From positions 1 through 51,882 of the forward strand of contig CAZYLK010000021.1 in assembly GCA_964648365.1 (NCBI GenBank): a DNA stretch of 51,882 nt, written 5' to 3'. The notes beneath the pieces are model-generated. The model worked only from the letters and a program-made list of their open reading frames with translations. It made no database searches and was not told the DNA's origin. The position numbers and the translations under genes were made by a program. Of this stretch, positions 26,320 to 38,543 are shown piece after piece; position 1 is the first letter of the stretch; every line of letters begins with the position of its first letter. The DNA comes from SURF-32 sp964648365. GTDB taxonomy: Bacteria; Planctomycetota; Phycisphaerae; UBA1845.

Positions 26320-27426
26320 TCAGGTGTGGACGGCGTACGTCTTGTGCGATTCGGAGAGCCGCCGGTAAAGGTCGGCCGTGGACTGCGACATGGCGCTGAC
26401 GGTGTGATGCTCCCGAACATAGTCCTGTCCCGCCTGGGCCAGCGCCCGGGCCGACTCGTGGTTGAGCAGAAGCTGCTCGATCGTGTCCGCGAAGACGCGG
26501 GCATCCGAACGGCACACCATCGCGGTGTGGCCGTGGCGGACGTAGTCGCACACGCCGTTCTCGCAGACCACGCACGCCAGCCCGCACCCCATTGCCTGCA
26601 AGACCCGGAACCAGATCTCCTCGGCCGCGAACGGCACGACGAAAATGTCGGCGCTGTTCATGATCTCGACGGTGGGGCTTTCCTGCGGCGCGAAGGTCAC
26701 GATCGAAGACAGTTCCCGCCGGCGGGCGAGGCGCCGCATCTCCGTCTCCGTCCGCCCGCTGCCGATCAGGAACGCCAGGACGTCCCGCCCGCGGTCGCGC
26801 AGCATCGCCGTCGCCTCCACGAACGTATCCACGCCGCGCCCCCGCTCCATCGCGGCCGTACAGAGCAGGGTGGAGGCATATCGCTCCTCGGCGAAGCAGG
26901 CGACCTTCTGGCCGGAGAGGACGCCCGGACGAATCAGGCTGGTGCGGTCCCGCGCGATGCCATAACGAGTCGTCAGAAGCTCGCGCAGCGGCGCGCTCGC
27001 CGCCGCCAGATGGAAGGGTCGCGGGTGCGGCAGCCGGACGGCCACGTCGGCCTCCTCGTGCGACGAGACCGCCAGCACCGCCTCAACGTCGAACTCGACG
27101 GCCAGTTCGAGCGCCCATGTGTAAGACTCGCCGCCGAAGGCATGCACAACCGTTGGATTGCGCGGCGCGAGGGCGGCCGTGACTTGCTCCATCCGCCGAT
27201 CCGCGAAGAACCGCCGTGGCCGCGGAAGCTGAATCGCCTGCACCGGACCGAGCGTAAGCGTCTCGATGCCGGGGTGGGAACTGAGCAGCCGGACGTGTAT
27301 GGCCTGATCGATCAACCCGACGCACAGATGTCGCAGCACCGGCTTCCAGTGCTCGACGGACGGCCCATCGACGCACAGAACCACGTCCGGTGCGTTGGTA
27401 CGGTCCTTGTCCTTGCCGTCAGCCAC
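26320..27426 (-). CDS. GT4-type glycosyltransferase
   Basis: 368 residues with a GT-B layout. The C-terminal half has STLLCTAAMERGRGVDTFVE, then FLIGSGRTETEMRRLARRRE, TFAPQESPTVEIMNSADIFV and VPFAAEEIWFRVLQAMGCG, the donor-binding EX7E-like region of family 4 (Glu-Glu...Ala-Met-Gly). The N-terminal half has HAFGGESYTWAL. The start is GTG 27426; a promoter with consensus elements ends 6 bp before it, so the mRNA may be leaderless. It stands alone between an assembly gap and a divergent unknown gene. Sugar and acceptor are unknown. Confidence 0.8.
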   Translation of the reverse strand: MADGKDKDRTNAPDVVLCVDGPSVEHWKPVLRHLCVGLIDQAIHVRLLSSHPGIETLTLGPVQAIQLPRPRRFFADRRMEQVTAALAPRNPTVVHAFGGESYTWALELAVEFDVEAVLAVSSHEEADVAVRLPHPRPFHLAAASAPLRELLTTRYGIARDRTSLIRPGVLSGQKVACFAEERYASTLLCTAAMERGRGVDTFVEATAMLRDRGRDVLAFLIGSGRTETEMRRLARRRELSSIVTFAPQESPTVEIMNSADIFVVPFAAEEIWFRVLQAMGCGLACVVCENGVCDYVRHGHTAMVCRSDARVFADTIEQLLLNHESARALAQAGQDYVREHHTVSAMSQSTADLYRRLSESHKTYAVHT

Positions 27427-27432
27427 GCCGTG

Positions 27433-27461
27433 ATATCATCGCAGTCGTCAGGATGTGTCAA
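27433..27461 (-). promoter_or_regulatory. sigma70-type promoter predicted to give a leaderless mRNA
   Basis: On the minus strand TTGACA (27461-27456), 17 bp, TGATAT (27438-27433). The GTG start codon of the glycosyltransferase begins 7 bp after the -10, where transcription would start. No Shine-Dalgarno sequence is present. The remainder of 27462-27778 contains no gene I can support. Confidence 0.55.
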
Positions 27462-27778
27462 ACGGGACGGGAGTTGGCGACTTGGCGGAGATGGTTGACA
27501 ATAGCGTGGCATCGTCGCCGTGTGCTGCCAATCATCGCCGCGGACTCTTGCAATTCGCCGCAAGGCCCTCCGCCGTCCCAGCATTGATTCGGCGCGCCCG
27601 ATCGGCCCGCGGCGCGACGGCGCAGCCGAGGTGAGCGCAGGCTTCCATCCAAGGACGATGATCGTCTCGGCGGCGCTTCGACCGGCCGATTCGTGGCCCT
27701 GGAGACGACCGGACGCTACGATCCGCAGTGCGAAGGTGTTTCGGACGGGATGACAGCCCGGCGACGGATTCCCACCGC

Positions 27779-29458
27779 ATGGACCTTGGGAATGGCCAAC
27801 GACCCGCATATCCCACGAGTGTGGATACCTGCTTCGATCCGGAGATGGTCTACTACTACGCATGCTTGAAGTTCGACGCCGCGCGACGCGCCCGGATCGC
27901 CACGTACATCAAGGATGAGCATTACTCGGCGTTCCTCACCAGCGACAACGAATGCCGATACCACGCCGTTGCTGAAGATCACGGACGACATGGACTTGTG
28001 TTTCTGCGCGAACTGGCCGGACTCATGCATGACGGCAACGGTTCATGTACGGCGCTCGTCTACCCGCGCGACGACCTCGGGACACCCATCGTCGAGTCGC
28101 TTACCGTCGCGGATTCCAGGCTGTGGATGCGGACCGGTCGCATCGAGCGAGCCGACGTGGTGCGATTCGACTACGACACCATCCCGACGGTTGCGACGCT
28201 GTTCGGTGGCGACCCGGCCTGGGCCGTCATTCAGGCCGAATTCCGCTTCGCTCGTGTTGCCGCGGCGAGGTTCGACGTCGCCCGGTTGAGGTTGGCGTGG
28301 AACCGGATCAAGCACCGCTACCGTCGACGGCGCAAGTCGGGTTCGGAGCCGCCGGCCTACTGGCGCCGCGTGCGTTTCGGCGACGACTACGCAGAGATCG
28401 TGCGCGCGGATGAGCGAGACGCTGAGTTTGTGCTGCGGTTCCTCGCACTGGCAGCGCGCGTCTATGGCGATTCCTCCGGCCTCGATGAGGAGATTCACTG
28501 GTTCACGGCGGACCGTACGCACCGCATGGCCTACATACGCATGGAGGGCGGACAGGTTGTCCTTCAGCGCGTACGCTTCGTCTTCGATGAGTCCGCCGCT
28601 CGCGAAGTCGAACCCGCGATGCTGCCGAGCCACCCGCCCGCGACGGTTCGGCCGACCCGCGATGATCAGCCGCACGCACGCCAGACGCTCGGATACAGCG
28701 CAAACGGAATGATGGTCGCCTACAACGGGTGCTGGGCGTTTGACCGTGCGCGGCTGGACCAGGTTCTGGAATGCGTTTTGGACGAGTATTCGCCGGACAT
28801 GCTCACGGAGCACAGCGAGATTCGCTACCGGCGCTGCTCGAAGGACACGGGCCGCCACATCGTCGCGCTTCTGGCTCGACTTGCGGCCGCGATGCAGGAC
28901 GCGGATGGCGAGACGGTTGCCCGCGTCGATCCCTACGAAGGCCCGCTGGGCGAGGTCGTCGAAGCGTACACGGTACGCGACTCGCGGCTATGGCGGCGCA
29001 CCGGCTGCGTCCGGTGGGGGCGGGAAGTGCGGTTCGCGTCTAACGATGTACCGGATGCTACGGAGGTGTTCGGGCAGGATCCGCACTGCCTGGTATTGGA
29101 AACGGATCTGTGGTTTGAGCAAGAGATCAGCAAGCGAGCACTGAGCGCGGTGAAGGCGAAGGTAGACGGACTGTGGTCCGGGCGGGTGAAGCTCGACTAT
29201 CCCCGACGCGCGGTGAAACTCGATTCACGTTCGGCCGAAATCGCAACCAGCGAGGTAGACGACGCGCAGGTCGTCTTGCAGACCCTGGCGCTGATCGCGA
29301 GCGCCTACGGCGACTCCGAGTACGACGGCGAATTCAACTGGTTCACGCAGACACGTGAGTATCGGCTGGCCTATGTGCGGACGAGGAGCGGCGAGGTCGT
29401 AGTCCGGCATGTCGACTTCCACTATGGCCACGTCGAGGCGGTGCAGGCAGCCACGTGA
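27779..29458 (+). CDS. unknown protein made of two homologous halves
   Basis: About 559 residues, no family recognised, no signal peptide or membrane segment. It is an internal tandem duplication. Half 1 (from about MVYYYACLKFDAARRARI) and half 2 (from about MMVAYNGCWAFDRARLDQV) share CRYHAV/IRYRRC, HGRHGLVFLRELAGLMHDG versus TGRHIVALLARLAAAMQDA, TVADSRLWMRTGRI versus TVRDSRLWRRTGCV, a GDP/GQDP turn, then YGDSSGLDEEIHWFT versus YGDSEYDGEFNWFT. A basic linker (RIKHRYRRRRKSG) lies in half 1. Several starts are possible (GTG 27728, ATG 27779, ATG 27845); none has a good SD. Codon use matches its neighbours. Confidence 0.75.
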   Translation: MDLGNGQRPAYPTSVDTCFDPEMVYYYACLKFDAARRARIATYIKDEHYSAFLTSDNECRYHAVAEDHGRHGLVFLRELAGLMHDGNGSCTALVYPRDDLGTPIVESLTVADSRLWMRTGRIERADVVRFDYDTIPTVATLFGGDPAWAVIQAEFRFARVAAARFDVARLRLAWNRIKHRYRRRRKSGSEPPAYWRRVRFGDDYAEIVRADERDAEFVLRFLALAARVYGDSSGLDEEIHWFTADRTHRMAYIRMEGGQVVLQRVRFVFDESAAREVEPAMLPSHPPATVRPTRDDQPHARQTLGYSANGMMVAYNGCWAFDRARLDQVLECVLDEYSPDMLTEHSEIRYRRCSKDTGRHIVALLARLAAAMQDADGETVARVDPYEGPLGEVVEAYTVRDSRLWRRTGCVRWGREVRFASNDVPDATEVFGQDPHCLVLETDLWFEQEISKRALSAVKAKVDGLWSGRVKLDYPRRAVKLDSRSAEIATSEVDDAQVVLQTLALIASAYGDSEYDGEFNWFTQTREYRLAYVRTRSGEVVVRHVDFHYGHVEAVQAAT

Positions 29459-29569
29459 ACCGGCGGAAGCCCGTTCGCCCTATGCACGACCCGTCTCGCG
29501 CAGGCCGTGCCAACAAGCGATGTTCGCCGCGGGCACCCAGCGTCGCCTTCCCTGCAGGGTTGCATGCAA

Positions 29570-30682
29570 TCAGCGCCGTCGGGTCGCAGCCGCTTCCAGT
29601 TCCAGCAGGCGCTGTTTCCGCCACAGCCCCCCCCCGTAACCGGACAGCGATCCGTCGTGGCGCACCACGCGATGGCAGGGGATGACGATGGCGATGCGGT
29701 TGTCGCCGTTGGCGCGGGCGACGGCGCGGTGGGCGGTGGGACGGCCGATGCGCGCAGCCACGTCGGCGTACGAACACGTCTGCCCGAACGGAATTCGCAC
29801 GAGTTCGTCCCAGACGCGGTGCTGAAACTCGGTTCCCGGCCGCACCAGCGGCACCGTGAAAGCCCGCCGCCGGCCGGCGAAATACTCGTCCAGTTCCGCC
29901 GCCAGGCGAACCAGATGGGCGTTTTCGCCCGGCAGCACCGCCGCACCCAGCCGCCGCTTCAGCACGGCCACCTGCCGCTGCAGCGCCCTCCGATCGGCGA
30001 ACTCCAGCAGGCAGACGCCGTCGTCCGTCGCCCCGGCCACCAGCGGACCCAGCGGGCTCTCGATCGAGCGCGTGTGGACCACCGCCAGGTCGCCGCTGCG
30101 GCCGGGCGTGGTGCCGAAGGTCTTCTCGAAGGCGTCGCGGAAACCGCTGTTAGAGTCGTAGCCGCAGTCGAGCGCGACGTGCAGCGGGTTCTCGCCCTGC
30201 CGCAGAGCATTCAACGCGAGTCCCATGCGACGAGCACGATGGTAAGCCTGAAAGGTCATATCGAAGTTCCTCAAGAAATAGCGCCGGACGCGATAGGGGC
30301 TGACGCCGAGGTCGGTCAATTCCTGATCGCTGATCCGCCCCGCCGGGTCCGCCTCGACGCGATCGAGAACCGTCGCCAGCCACTCCGGCGGGCTGCCATC
30401 CACGGCCAGCGGGCGACAGCGCTTGCACGGGCGGTAGCCCGCCAGGAGGCAGTCGCGAACGGTTCCCAGAAATCGCGCGTTCTCGACCCGTGGCTTGCGG
30501 GCCGGGCAGGAGGGACGGCAGAAGATGCCGGTCGAGGTGACGCAGACGAAAAAGACACCGTCGTAGGAGGCATCGCCGTCGAGCATCGCCCGTTGCATCT
30601 GGTCGGTGGGCGGGAGGGCTGGGGTCGGCGCACCACCGTTGCTCGCGGCCGGCGTCCGGACCTGTGTCGCTGATTCGATCAT
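29570..30682 (-). CDS. ada: Ada: methylated-DNA repair methyltransferase and transcriptional activator
   Basis: 370 residues with the full three-part Ada layout. Residues about 30-100: Zn-binding N-terminal domain with Cys55, Cys59, Cys86 and Cys89 (TGIFCRPSC; RPCKRC), which takes methyl from DNA phosphotriesters. Residues about 105-190: AraC-type helix-turn-helix (LGVSPYRVRRYFLRNFDMTF; ALDCGYDSNSGFRDAFEKTFG). Residues about 200-360: O6-alkylguanine methyltransferase with the active site PCHR (Cys336) and the following VVRHDGSLSGYGGG. Methylation of the N-terminal Cys normally turns the protein into an activator of its own gene. A nine-C run (29627-29635) encodes the Gly-Gly-Gly after the active site. 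Confidence 0.95.
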   Translation of the reverse strand: MIESATQVRTPAASNGGAPTPALPPTDQMQRAMLDGDASYDGVFFVCVTSTGIFCRPSCPARKPRVENARFLGTVRDCLLAGYRPCKRCRPLAVDGSPPEWLATVLDRVEADPAGRISDQELTDLGVSPYRVRRYFLRNFDMTFQAYHRARRMGLALNALRQGENPLHVALDCGYDSNSGFRDAFEKTFGTTPGRSGDLAVVHTRSIESPLGPLVAGATDDGVCLLEFADRRALQRQVAVLKRRLGAAVLPGENAHLVRLAAELDEYFAGRRRAFTVPLVRPGTEFQHRVWDELVRIPFGQTCSYADVAARIGRPTAHRAVARANGDNRIAIVIPCHRVVRHDGSLSGYGGGLWRKQRLLELEAAATRRR

Positions 30683-30761
30683 TCCCGGAAGCCTAATCGC
30701 CTCTGCGCACGGCGACTACCGATTTTTGAGCGCGGACCTTCGCCGCCACAGTCGACCGCGA

Positions 30762-30791
30762 TTGGCCAACGCGCCCGCGACGACGTATAAC
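30762..30791 (+). promoter_or_regulatory. probable promoter of the metal-binding lipoprotein gene
   Basis: TTGGCC (30762-30767), 18-bp spacer and TATAAC (30786-30791), 77 bp before the ATG at 30868. Confidence 0.4.
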
Positions 30792-30867
30792 CCCTCGCAG
30801 GCGCTACCGCACCAGGGCGATGTGCCGCCCCGCCCGGCTCTCAGATCGCACGCTCAGGAGATGCAGC

Positions 30868-31269
30868 ATGTTCACGACGCACCACCCAATCAGCACGGCC
30901 GTGACCCGCCGGGTCCAACTCGCAGCGCGGGTTCCCGGCAGGTCTACTTTCACGGCCTGCGCCGTCATCTCGGCCATCGTTCTCGTGTCGGCTGCGGCCA
31001 CCGGGTGTTCGCGCAAAGGGGCGGACAAGCCGGTCGACGCCAAACAGGTCGAGGCACAACTCGTCAAAGCGGACGCGTACGACGGCACCGAGGACAAGAT
31101 CGTCGCAAGCTGCGCCAACTGCCGCTTCGGCATGGACGGCACCGACAGCCACGTTGTGGAAGCGCATGGCTACAAGATGCACTTCTGCTCGGACTCGTGT
31201 CGGAAGGCGTTCGCCACCGACACAGACGCGAAGATCGTCGCGATGGTCGTGCCGGAGAAGAGCGAATAG
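30868..31269 (+). CDS. small exported protein with YHS/TRASH-like cysteine motif
   Basis: 133 residues. ATG 30868 is chosen because AGGAG lies 7 nt upstream; the frame is open 16 codons further. A signal sequence (FTACAVISAIVLVSAAATGC) ends in a possible lipobox, so the protein is probably anchored outside the inner membrane. The C-terminal part has CANCRFGMDG and HGYKMHFCSDSCRKAF, the CxxC...CxxxC layout of YHS/TRASH-type metal-binding domains, known to bind heavy metals such as copper. No transporter or regulator for metals is next to it. Function as a metal sensor or carrier is inferred. Confidence 0.75.
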   Translation: MFTTHHPISTAVTRRVQLAARVPGRSTFTACAVISAIVLVSAAATGCSRKGADKPVDAKQVEAQLVKADAYDGTEDKIVASCANCRFGMDGTDSHVVEAHGYKMHFCSDSCRKAFATDTDAKIVAMVVPEKSE

Positions 31270-31322
31270 CCGCGGACGAGTGCCGTTACCAACGTGTGCC
31301 GGATCCGCGGCGGTGGTAGCGG

Positions 31323-31877
31323 TCAGGCCGGCGGCAGTTTGCCGGCCTGCGCGGCCGCCTGCACAAGCCCAAGGTACGAATTGGCGATGTGGGTCAGACC
31401 ATCCAGGCCCAGCTTCCGCTGAACGTCCGTGATGGCCGCCTCCGATGGACCCTCGATCTCCACGAACGCGCCCAGTTGCGTGAGGAAGTCCAATTCGACG
31501 CGGCATTCGCCCAGCAGCCAGCGCTCGCGACGCTTGTTCAGTTCAAAGACTTCGACGAAGCCGAGCAATTCCACCAGCCGCCGGCCCTGATCAAGATTCG
31601 GGAGCGGCAGCTCGATCTCTTCGCGCGACTTGTAGGCCCCCGGCCGGACGGGGCCTTTGACCGTGATCACGGCGGAGGGTTCAGGACGGTCGGAACCTGA
31701 CTCTGAGCGTATCCGTAAGGCGTAGCCGCTGCGCCGGAGCGAGCCGTCGGGCCGATCGCAGTACCGGTCGGTCTGCTCGATGACACCCTCCAACGTCCCG
31801 CCCTCGCGGCGCAGCGCGTCGCGCACCGGCTCGTGCGAGGCAACCTTCAGTTTGGCTTCGATTTCGAGTGTGGTCAT
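31323..31877 (-). CDS. CYTH-domain protein (class IV adenylate cyclase / triphosphatase type)
   Basis: 184 residues. It begins MTTLEIEAKLKVAS, containing the CYTH signature ExExK (Glu-Ile-Glu-Ala-Lys), and continues with DRYCDRPDGSLRRSGYALRIR, ITVKGP, REEIELPL, RRERWLLGECRVELDFLTQLG and FVEIEGPSE, the charged residues that line the triphosphate tunnel. The frame is open upstream to 32054, but ATG 31877 places the motif at the N-terminus as in the family. Known members act as adenylate cyclase (CyaB), thiamine triphosphatase or inorganic triphosphatase; which applies cannot be read from sequence. Confidence 0.88.
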   Translation of the reverse strand: MTTLEIEAKLKVASHEPVRDALRREGGTLEGVIEQTDRYCDRPDGSLRRSGYALRIRSESGSDRPEPSAVITVKGPVRPGAYKSREEIELPLPNLDQGRRLVELLGFVEVFELNKRRERWLLGECRVELDFLTQLGAFVEIEGPSEAAITDVQRKLGLDGLTHIANSYLGLVQAAAQAGKLPPA

Positions 31878-31910
31878 GGGTTCATCGGCCGTGCGGGGCA
31901 GCCCACTCGG

Positions 31911-32095
31911 TGCCACTGCTCTGTGAGCAGTGAACATGACTCGCGGAGCAGTGCCGCCTGACCGCACGCGTGGCACTGGCTCGCGCTCGTGGGCACTGCT
32001 CAGAGAGCGGTGGCACCGGTCGCACGCGTGGCACTCACTCACGCTCGCAGGCACTGCTCAAAGAGCAGTGGCACCTTCAAAGAGCAGTGGCACCT

Positions 32096-32097
<2 letters not shown>
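31911..32097. repeat. hairpin array downstream of leuS
   Basis: Three 19-bp hairpins of one format, CACTGCTC, 3 nt, GAGCAGTG: 31914-31932 (loop TGT), 31994-32012 (AGA, one G:T-type change) and 32052-32070 (AAA). A half-site lies at 31945-31952. A 19-bp unit (AAAGAGCAGTGGCACCTTC) is tandemly repeated perfectly at 32060-32078 and 32079-32097, the second copy running into the leuS stop codon. CGCACGCGTGGCACT occurs twice (31963-31977, 32021-32035). Confidence 0.9.
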
Positions 32098-35365
<3,268 letters not shown>

Positions 35366-35430
35366 GGTTGATTCGGCAAAACTCGGCTGAATCTAGCCGT
35401 CAGGTGGGGATTTGCAACCGGGGACGGCGG

Positions 35431-35617
35431 CACTGCTCACAGAGCAGTACGTTCTGCGTCACGAGTCCCTTGTGCCACTGCTCTTCGAGCAGTGCCCGCC
35501 GCGAGGTTCCCGGCTCCATTCCCGTGGAGGCTGTGTCACACGCGTACGTGCACTGCTCAGAGAGCAGTGGCACAGGGACGAATGACGCACGGCGGATGCA
35601 CTGCTCGCAGTTCAGTG
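35431..35617. repeat. hairpin array upstream of leuS
   Basis: Four more 19-bp hairpins of the format CACTGCTC, 3 nt, GAGCAGTG: 35431-35449 (loop ACA, last base changed), 35476-35494 (TTC), 35551-35569 (AGA) and 35599-35617 (GCA, two changes in one arm). They fill the gap between the leuS start and the end of the next upstream minus-strand gene. Confidence 0.9.
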
Positions 35618-35647
35618 GCACCAAGTGGCACCCGTGGCGCCGCGGCG

Positions 35648-36310
35648 TTATGTCACCGGCTTGTTCTTCTGAAACTCGCGATAGGCCGAGCACTGCGACG
35701 GGTCGCTGCAGCAGACGTCGCGGATGTAGTCGTAGTAGACGTCCGGCTCCTGGCCGTACTTCTTGCGCAGCGAACACTTGAGCGCAATCCGCGGTTGCGA
35801 CGTCCGCCCCCCGCCCAGGATGACGGAACGGATGTACACCTGATTCCGCCCGGCGAAGCAGACCATCTTCCGGTTCAGCTCGGTCTCGAGCTGGGACAGG
35901 TTCTGCGAGGACTCCTCGGCCGTGATCTCCGGCGTCGCGTGCGTCTCGTCGGCCTGCGCCTGGAGCGCCAGTGCGATGGCGGCATCGAGCGCCTCCTGCT
36001 CCATGGGGTACTCGACGAACCCGGCCGCGCCGAGCTTGGACGCCACCGGCCCCAGCACCGCCGCCGACGGTTCGCCCACCAGCAGGGTCGGCAGGTGATT
36101 GCCGTTGCGGCGGATCTGGCGGAGCAACTCCAGCGCGTCCGGCTTGCGGGCGCAAAGCTGGGCGATGATCAGATTGGGCTTGAACTTCGCGATCGCCCGC
36201 AACCCGTCGGCCACGGACTTGACCGCGCACACGTCGTGATGCCGACCCGCCCGGGTCTCGACGAAGCTACGCGGCCCGCGATCGGGATGGATGATGAGAA
36301 CTCGTGACAT
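35648..36310 (-). CDS. degenerate receiver-domain protein with cysteine-rich tail
   Basis: 220 residues; start ATG 36310 with GGAG upstream (frame open to 36565). Residues 1-125 resemble a response-regulator receiver: SRVLIIHPDRG, FKPNLIIAQLCARKPDALEL and LPTLLVGEPS then AAGFVEYPM. The phosphoacceptor Asp, expected where Ala-Gln stands (IIAQL), and the acidic pair at the N-terminus are missing, so normal phosphorylation is unlikely. After a Gln/Glu-rich linker the tail has CFAGRNQVYIRSVILGGG, ALKCSLRKKYG and DVCCSDPSQCSAYREF, with five cysteines that could bind metal. Partner and output are unknown. Confidence 0.75.
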   Translation of the reverse strand: MSRVLIIHPDRGPRSFVETRAGRHHDVCAVKSVADGLRAIAKFKPNLIIAQLCARKPDALELLRQIRRNGNHLPTLLVGEPSAAVLGPVASKLGAAGFVEYPMEQEALDAAIALALQAQADETHATPEITAEESSQNLSQLETELNRKMVCFAGRNQVYIRSVILGGGRTSQPRIALKCSLRKKYGQEPDVYYDYIRDVCCSDPSQCSAYREFQKNKPVT

Positions 36311-36600
36311 CGGACTCCAGAATAAAACCCGCGCCGGTTGCTTCAACGCCGCCAGGGTGGTCCTTTTCACCCGCCCGGCTTGTGCCAGCCGTGCGATCTT
36401 AGGAAGCAACGGAACCTGAATCAATTCCGAACATGTTCTTAGCGCTTCGTCCGGTAAGTGATCCATACGCCGCAGCCGGTTTCCGAAAGCCACGTCGCAG
36501 CCACGCCTGTCCAATCTTCTCAGGCCGTCGTCGTCTGTTGATCGGGTCAGGGAATCGCCCCACAATACCCGCGAGCCAGAATCGACATGGAGTTACCTCG

Positions 36601-37236
36601 ATGCAAGCCGCAACCAAGACCGCCCGACTCATCGCCATGGCGCTGCCGCTGACCGTCGCTCCCGCGACAATCCTCGCGGCCGCGACGCCTCCGGCACCGA
36701 CGCAGAGCACGGACGAACCCAAACCCGCTCCGCCCCCGGCCGCGCCGCCTTCGCGGGAGCAACTCGAAGCCGATTTCCGCGAGACGATGACGGGGGCAAC
36801 CCTTCGCGGCCACTGGCGCATGACCGACGCGGCGGGACTTGAGGGCAAGTCTCCGCTGAGCGAGGACCACGAAGAGAGCTACCAGATCGTCGACGTCACG
36901 AAAGTCACCGGCGATCGCTGGATCGTGCGAGCCCGGATACAGTTCGCCGACAAGGATGTGACCATTCCGGTTCCCGTGGACGTGCTGTGGGCGGGTGACA
37001 CGCCGGTCATCACGCTGGACAGGCTTTCGATGCCGCTGCTGGGCACCTACTCCGCCCGGGTGATGATCTCGGGCAAGTTCTATTGCGGCACCTGGTGGGG
37101 CGCCACGTACGGCGGAATCATGTCGGGACAGATCGTTCGGACGGAGGACGTCGCAACTGAAGGCGACGTGGATGACGGTGACGCGGCGAAGACGCCGCAG
37201 AGCCAGAATAGCGCGCCGTCCGGCGCACCCGATTGA
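36601..37236 (+). CDS. exported protein of unknown function
   Basis: 211 residues; ATG 36601 with GGAG 11 nt upstream is preferred to the open frame from 36433. A signal peptide (TARLIAMALPLTVAPATILAAA) precedes a Pro-rich linker. The mature domain (about residues 50-180: TGATLRGHWRMTDAAGLEGK ... YQIVDVTKVTGDRWIVRARI ... GTWWGATYGGIMSGQIVR) is predicted to be all-beta and has no motif I can name. The last 30 residues are acidic and low in complexity. It converges on mrp. Confidence 0.75.
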   Translation: MQAATKTARLIAMALPLTVAPATILAAATPPAPTQSTDEPKPAPPPAAPPSREQLEADFRETMTGATLRGHWRMTDAAGLEGKSPLSEDHEESYQIVDVTKVTGDRWIVRARIQFADKDVTIPVPVDVLWAGDTPVITLDRLSMPLLGTYSARVMISGKFYCGTWWGATYGGIMSGQIVRTEDVATEGDVDDGDAAKTPQSQNSAPSGAPD

Positions 37237-37417
37237 CCCCCCTGAGCCCCGCCATTCATCTCGGGAGTGTCGGACCGTGAGACGTGACTGAGTTGAGCCG
37301 TTCCACGGCCGGGGGTGCTACACAGCAAGGTACCGGGATGACCCGATTCACTCGCGGACGATGGCGCCAATCGTCCGCGGGCAGTGATCACTCATGGAAC
37401 ATGCCACCGCCGAAACT

Positions 37418-37435
37418 CCCGCCTTGAAAGGCGGG
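37418..37435 (-). terminator. hairpin between convergent genes, possible mrp terminator
   Basis: CCCGCCTT-GA-AAGGCGGG is a perfect 8-bp stem, 28 bp after the mrp stop codon. On the minus strand it is followed by AGTTTC, a weak T tract. The rest of 37237-37463 holds no gene. Confidence 0.4.
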
Positions 37436-37463
37436 GCTGGGGAGGGCGGGGCTCGGGAGACGC

Positions 37464-38543
37464 TTACTCGATGCTGAGCGTCGGCGCGGCTTCCGCCTCG
37501 GCGGAGACGATGCTGATCTGACCCGCGACGCTGCGGACCATCGCCCTGATCGCGTCGCGAACGTAATCGCGCGAATCGGCAAACGCAGCCACCGCGTGCC
37601 CTTCATCGGTGAAGCGACGGATGTCGGCGTTGAGCGGGATTTCGCCCAGAAACGGCACGTCCAGCGCCCCGGCCGCCTGCTCGACGCCGCCGTGGTCGAA
37701 CAGTTCGTCGCGGTGGTTGCAGTTCGGGCACAGGTAGTAGCTCATGTTCTCGATCATGCCCAGACAGCGGACGTTAAGCTGCTGGAACATCCGCACCGCC
37801 CGCCGGGCGTCGAGCAACGCCACGTCCTGCGGCGTGCAGACGACAATCGCCCCTGTCGGCGGCAGCGACTGCGCCAGCGTGAGCGGCACGTCGCCGGTAC
37901 CCGGCGGCAGATCGACGATCAGATAGTCCAGCGGACCCCACTCGACCTGGTCGAGGAACTGACGGATCACGCCGTGCAGCATCGGCCCGCGCCAGATCAC
38001 GGCGCGGTCGGGATCGACCATGAAGCCCATGCTCATGATCCCGATGCCGCCTGCGTCGATGGGCAGAATCTTCTCGCCGCGCACGGACGGCTTGCTCTCG
38101 GCCACGCCGAACATGGTCGGGATGCTCGGCCCGTAAATGTCCGCGTCCATCAGGCCGACGCTGGCGCCATCGCGATGCAGACCCACGGCCAGCAGCGCCG
38201 CGATGGTGCTCTTCCCGACGCCGCCCTTCCCCGCTCCCACGGCGATGACGTTCTTCACGTCCGGCAGCACCGACGCCGGACCGCGACTGCTGCGCACGTT
38301 GGCGGACCACTCCAGATCCACCTGCGTAACGCCGGCGATGGCCTTGACCGCCCGGGTCACGTCGCCGCCGATCTGATCCTTGAGCGGGCAGGCCGGCGTG
38401 GTCAATTCGACGTGGACCCGAACGCGACCCCCGTCGATCGCCACGTCCTTGATCATGTTCAGCGACACGAGGTCGCGGTGAAGCTCCGGGTCTTTGACGG
38501 TCCGCAGTCGTTCGATGACCTGCTCCCGCGTGGGCGTCGCCAT
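37464..38543 (-). CDS. apbC: Mrp/ApbC Fe-S cluster carrier ATPase
   Basis: 359 residues, usual length. Residues 1-85 form a MIP18/DUF59-type domain (REQVIERLRTVKDPELHRDL, TTPACPLKDQI). Residues about 95-340 form the deviant Walker P-loop NTPase: VGAGKGGVGKSTIAALLAVG, switch VGLMDADIYGPSIPTMFG, and DYLIVDLPPGTGDVPLTL. The CPNCNH pair (CxxC) holds the bridging cluster between two subunits. It loads Fe-S clusters onto apoproteins; the nearby radical SAM enzyme and Fe-S oxidoreductase would be clients, though this is general. GGAG precedes the ATG. Confidence 0.95.
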   Translation of the reverse strand: MATPTREQVIERLRTVKDPELHRDLVSLNMIKDVAIDGGRVRVHVELTTPACPLKDQIGGDVTRAVKAIAGVTQVDLEWSANVRSSRGPASVLPDVKNVIAVGAGKGGVGKSTIAALLAVGLHRDGASVGLMDADIYGPSIPTMFGVAESKPSVRGEKILPIDAGGIGIMSMGFMVDPDRAVIWRGPMLHGVIRQFLDQVEWGPLDYLIVDLPPGTGDVPLTLAQSLPPTGAIVVCTPQDVALLDARRAVRMFQQLNVRCLGMIENMSYYLCPNCNHRDELFDHGGVEQAAGALDVPFLGEIPLNADIRRFTDEGHAVAAFADSRDYVRDAIRAMVRSVAGQISIVSAEAEAAPTLSIE

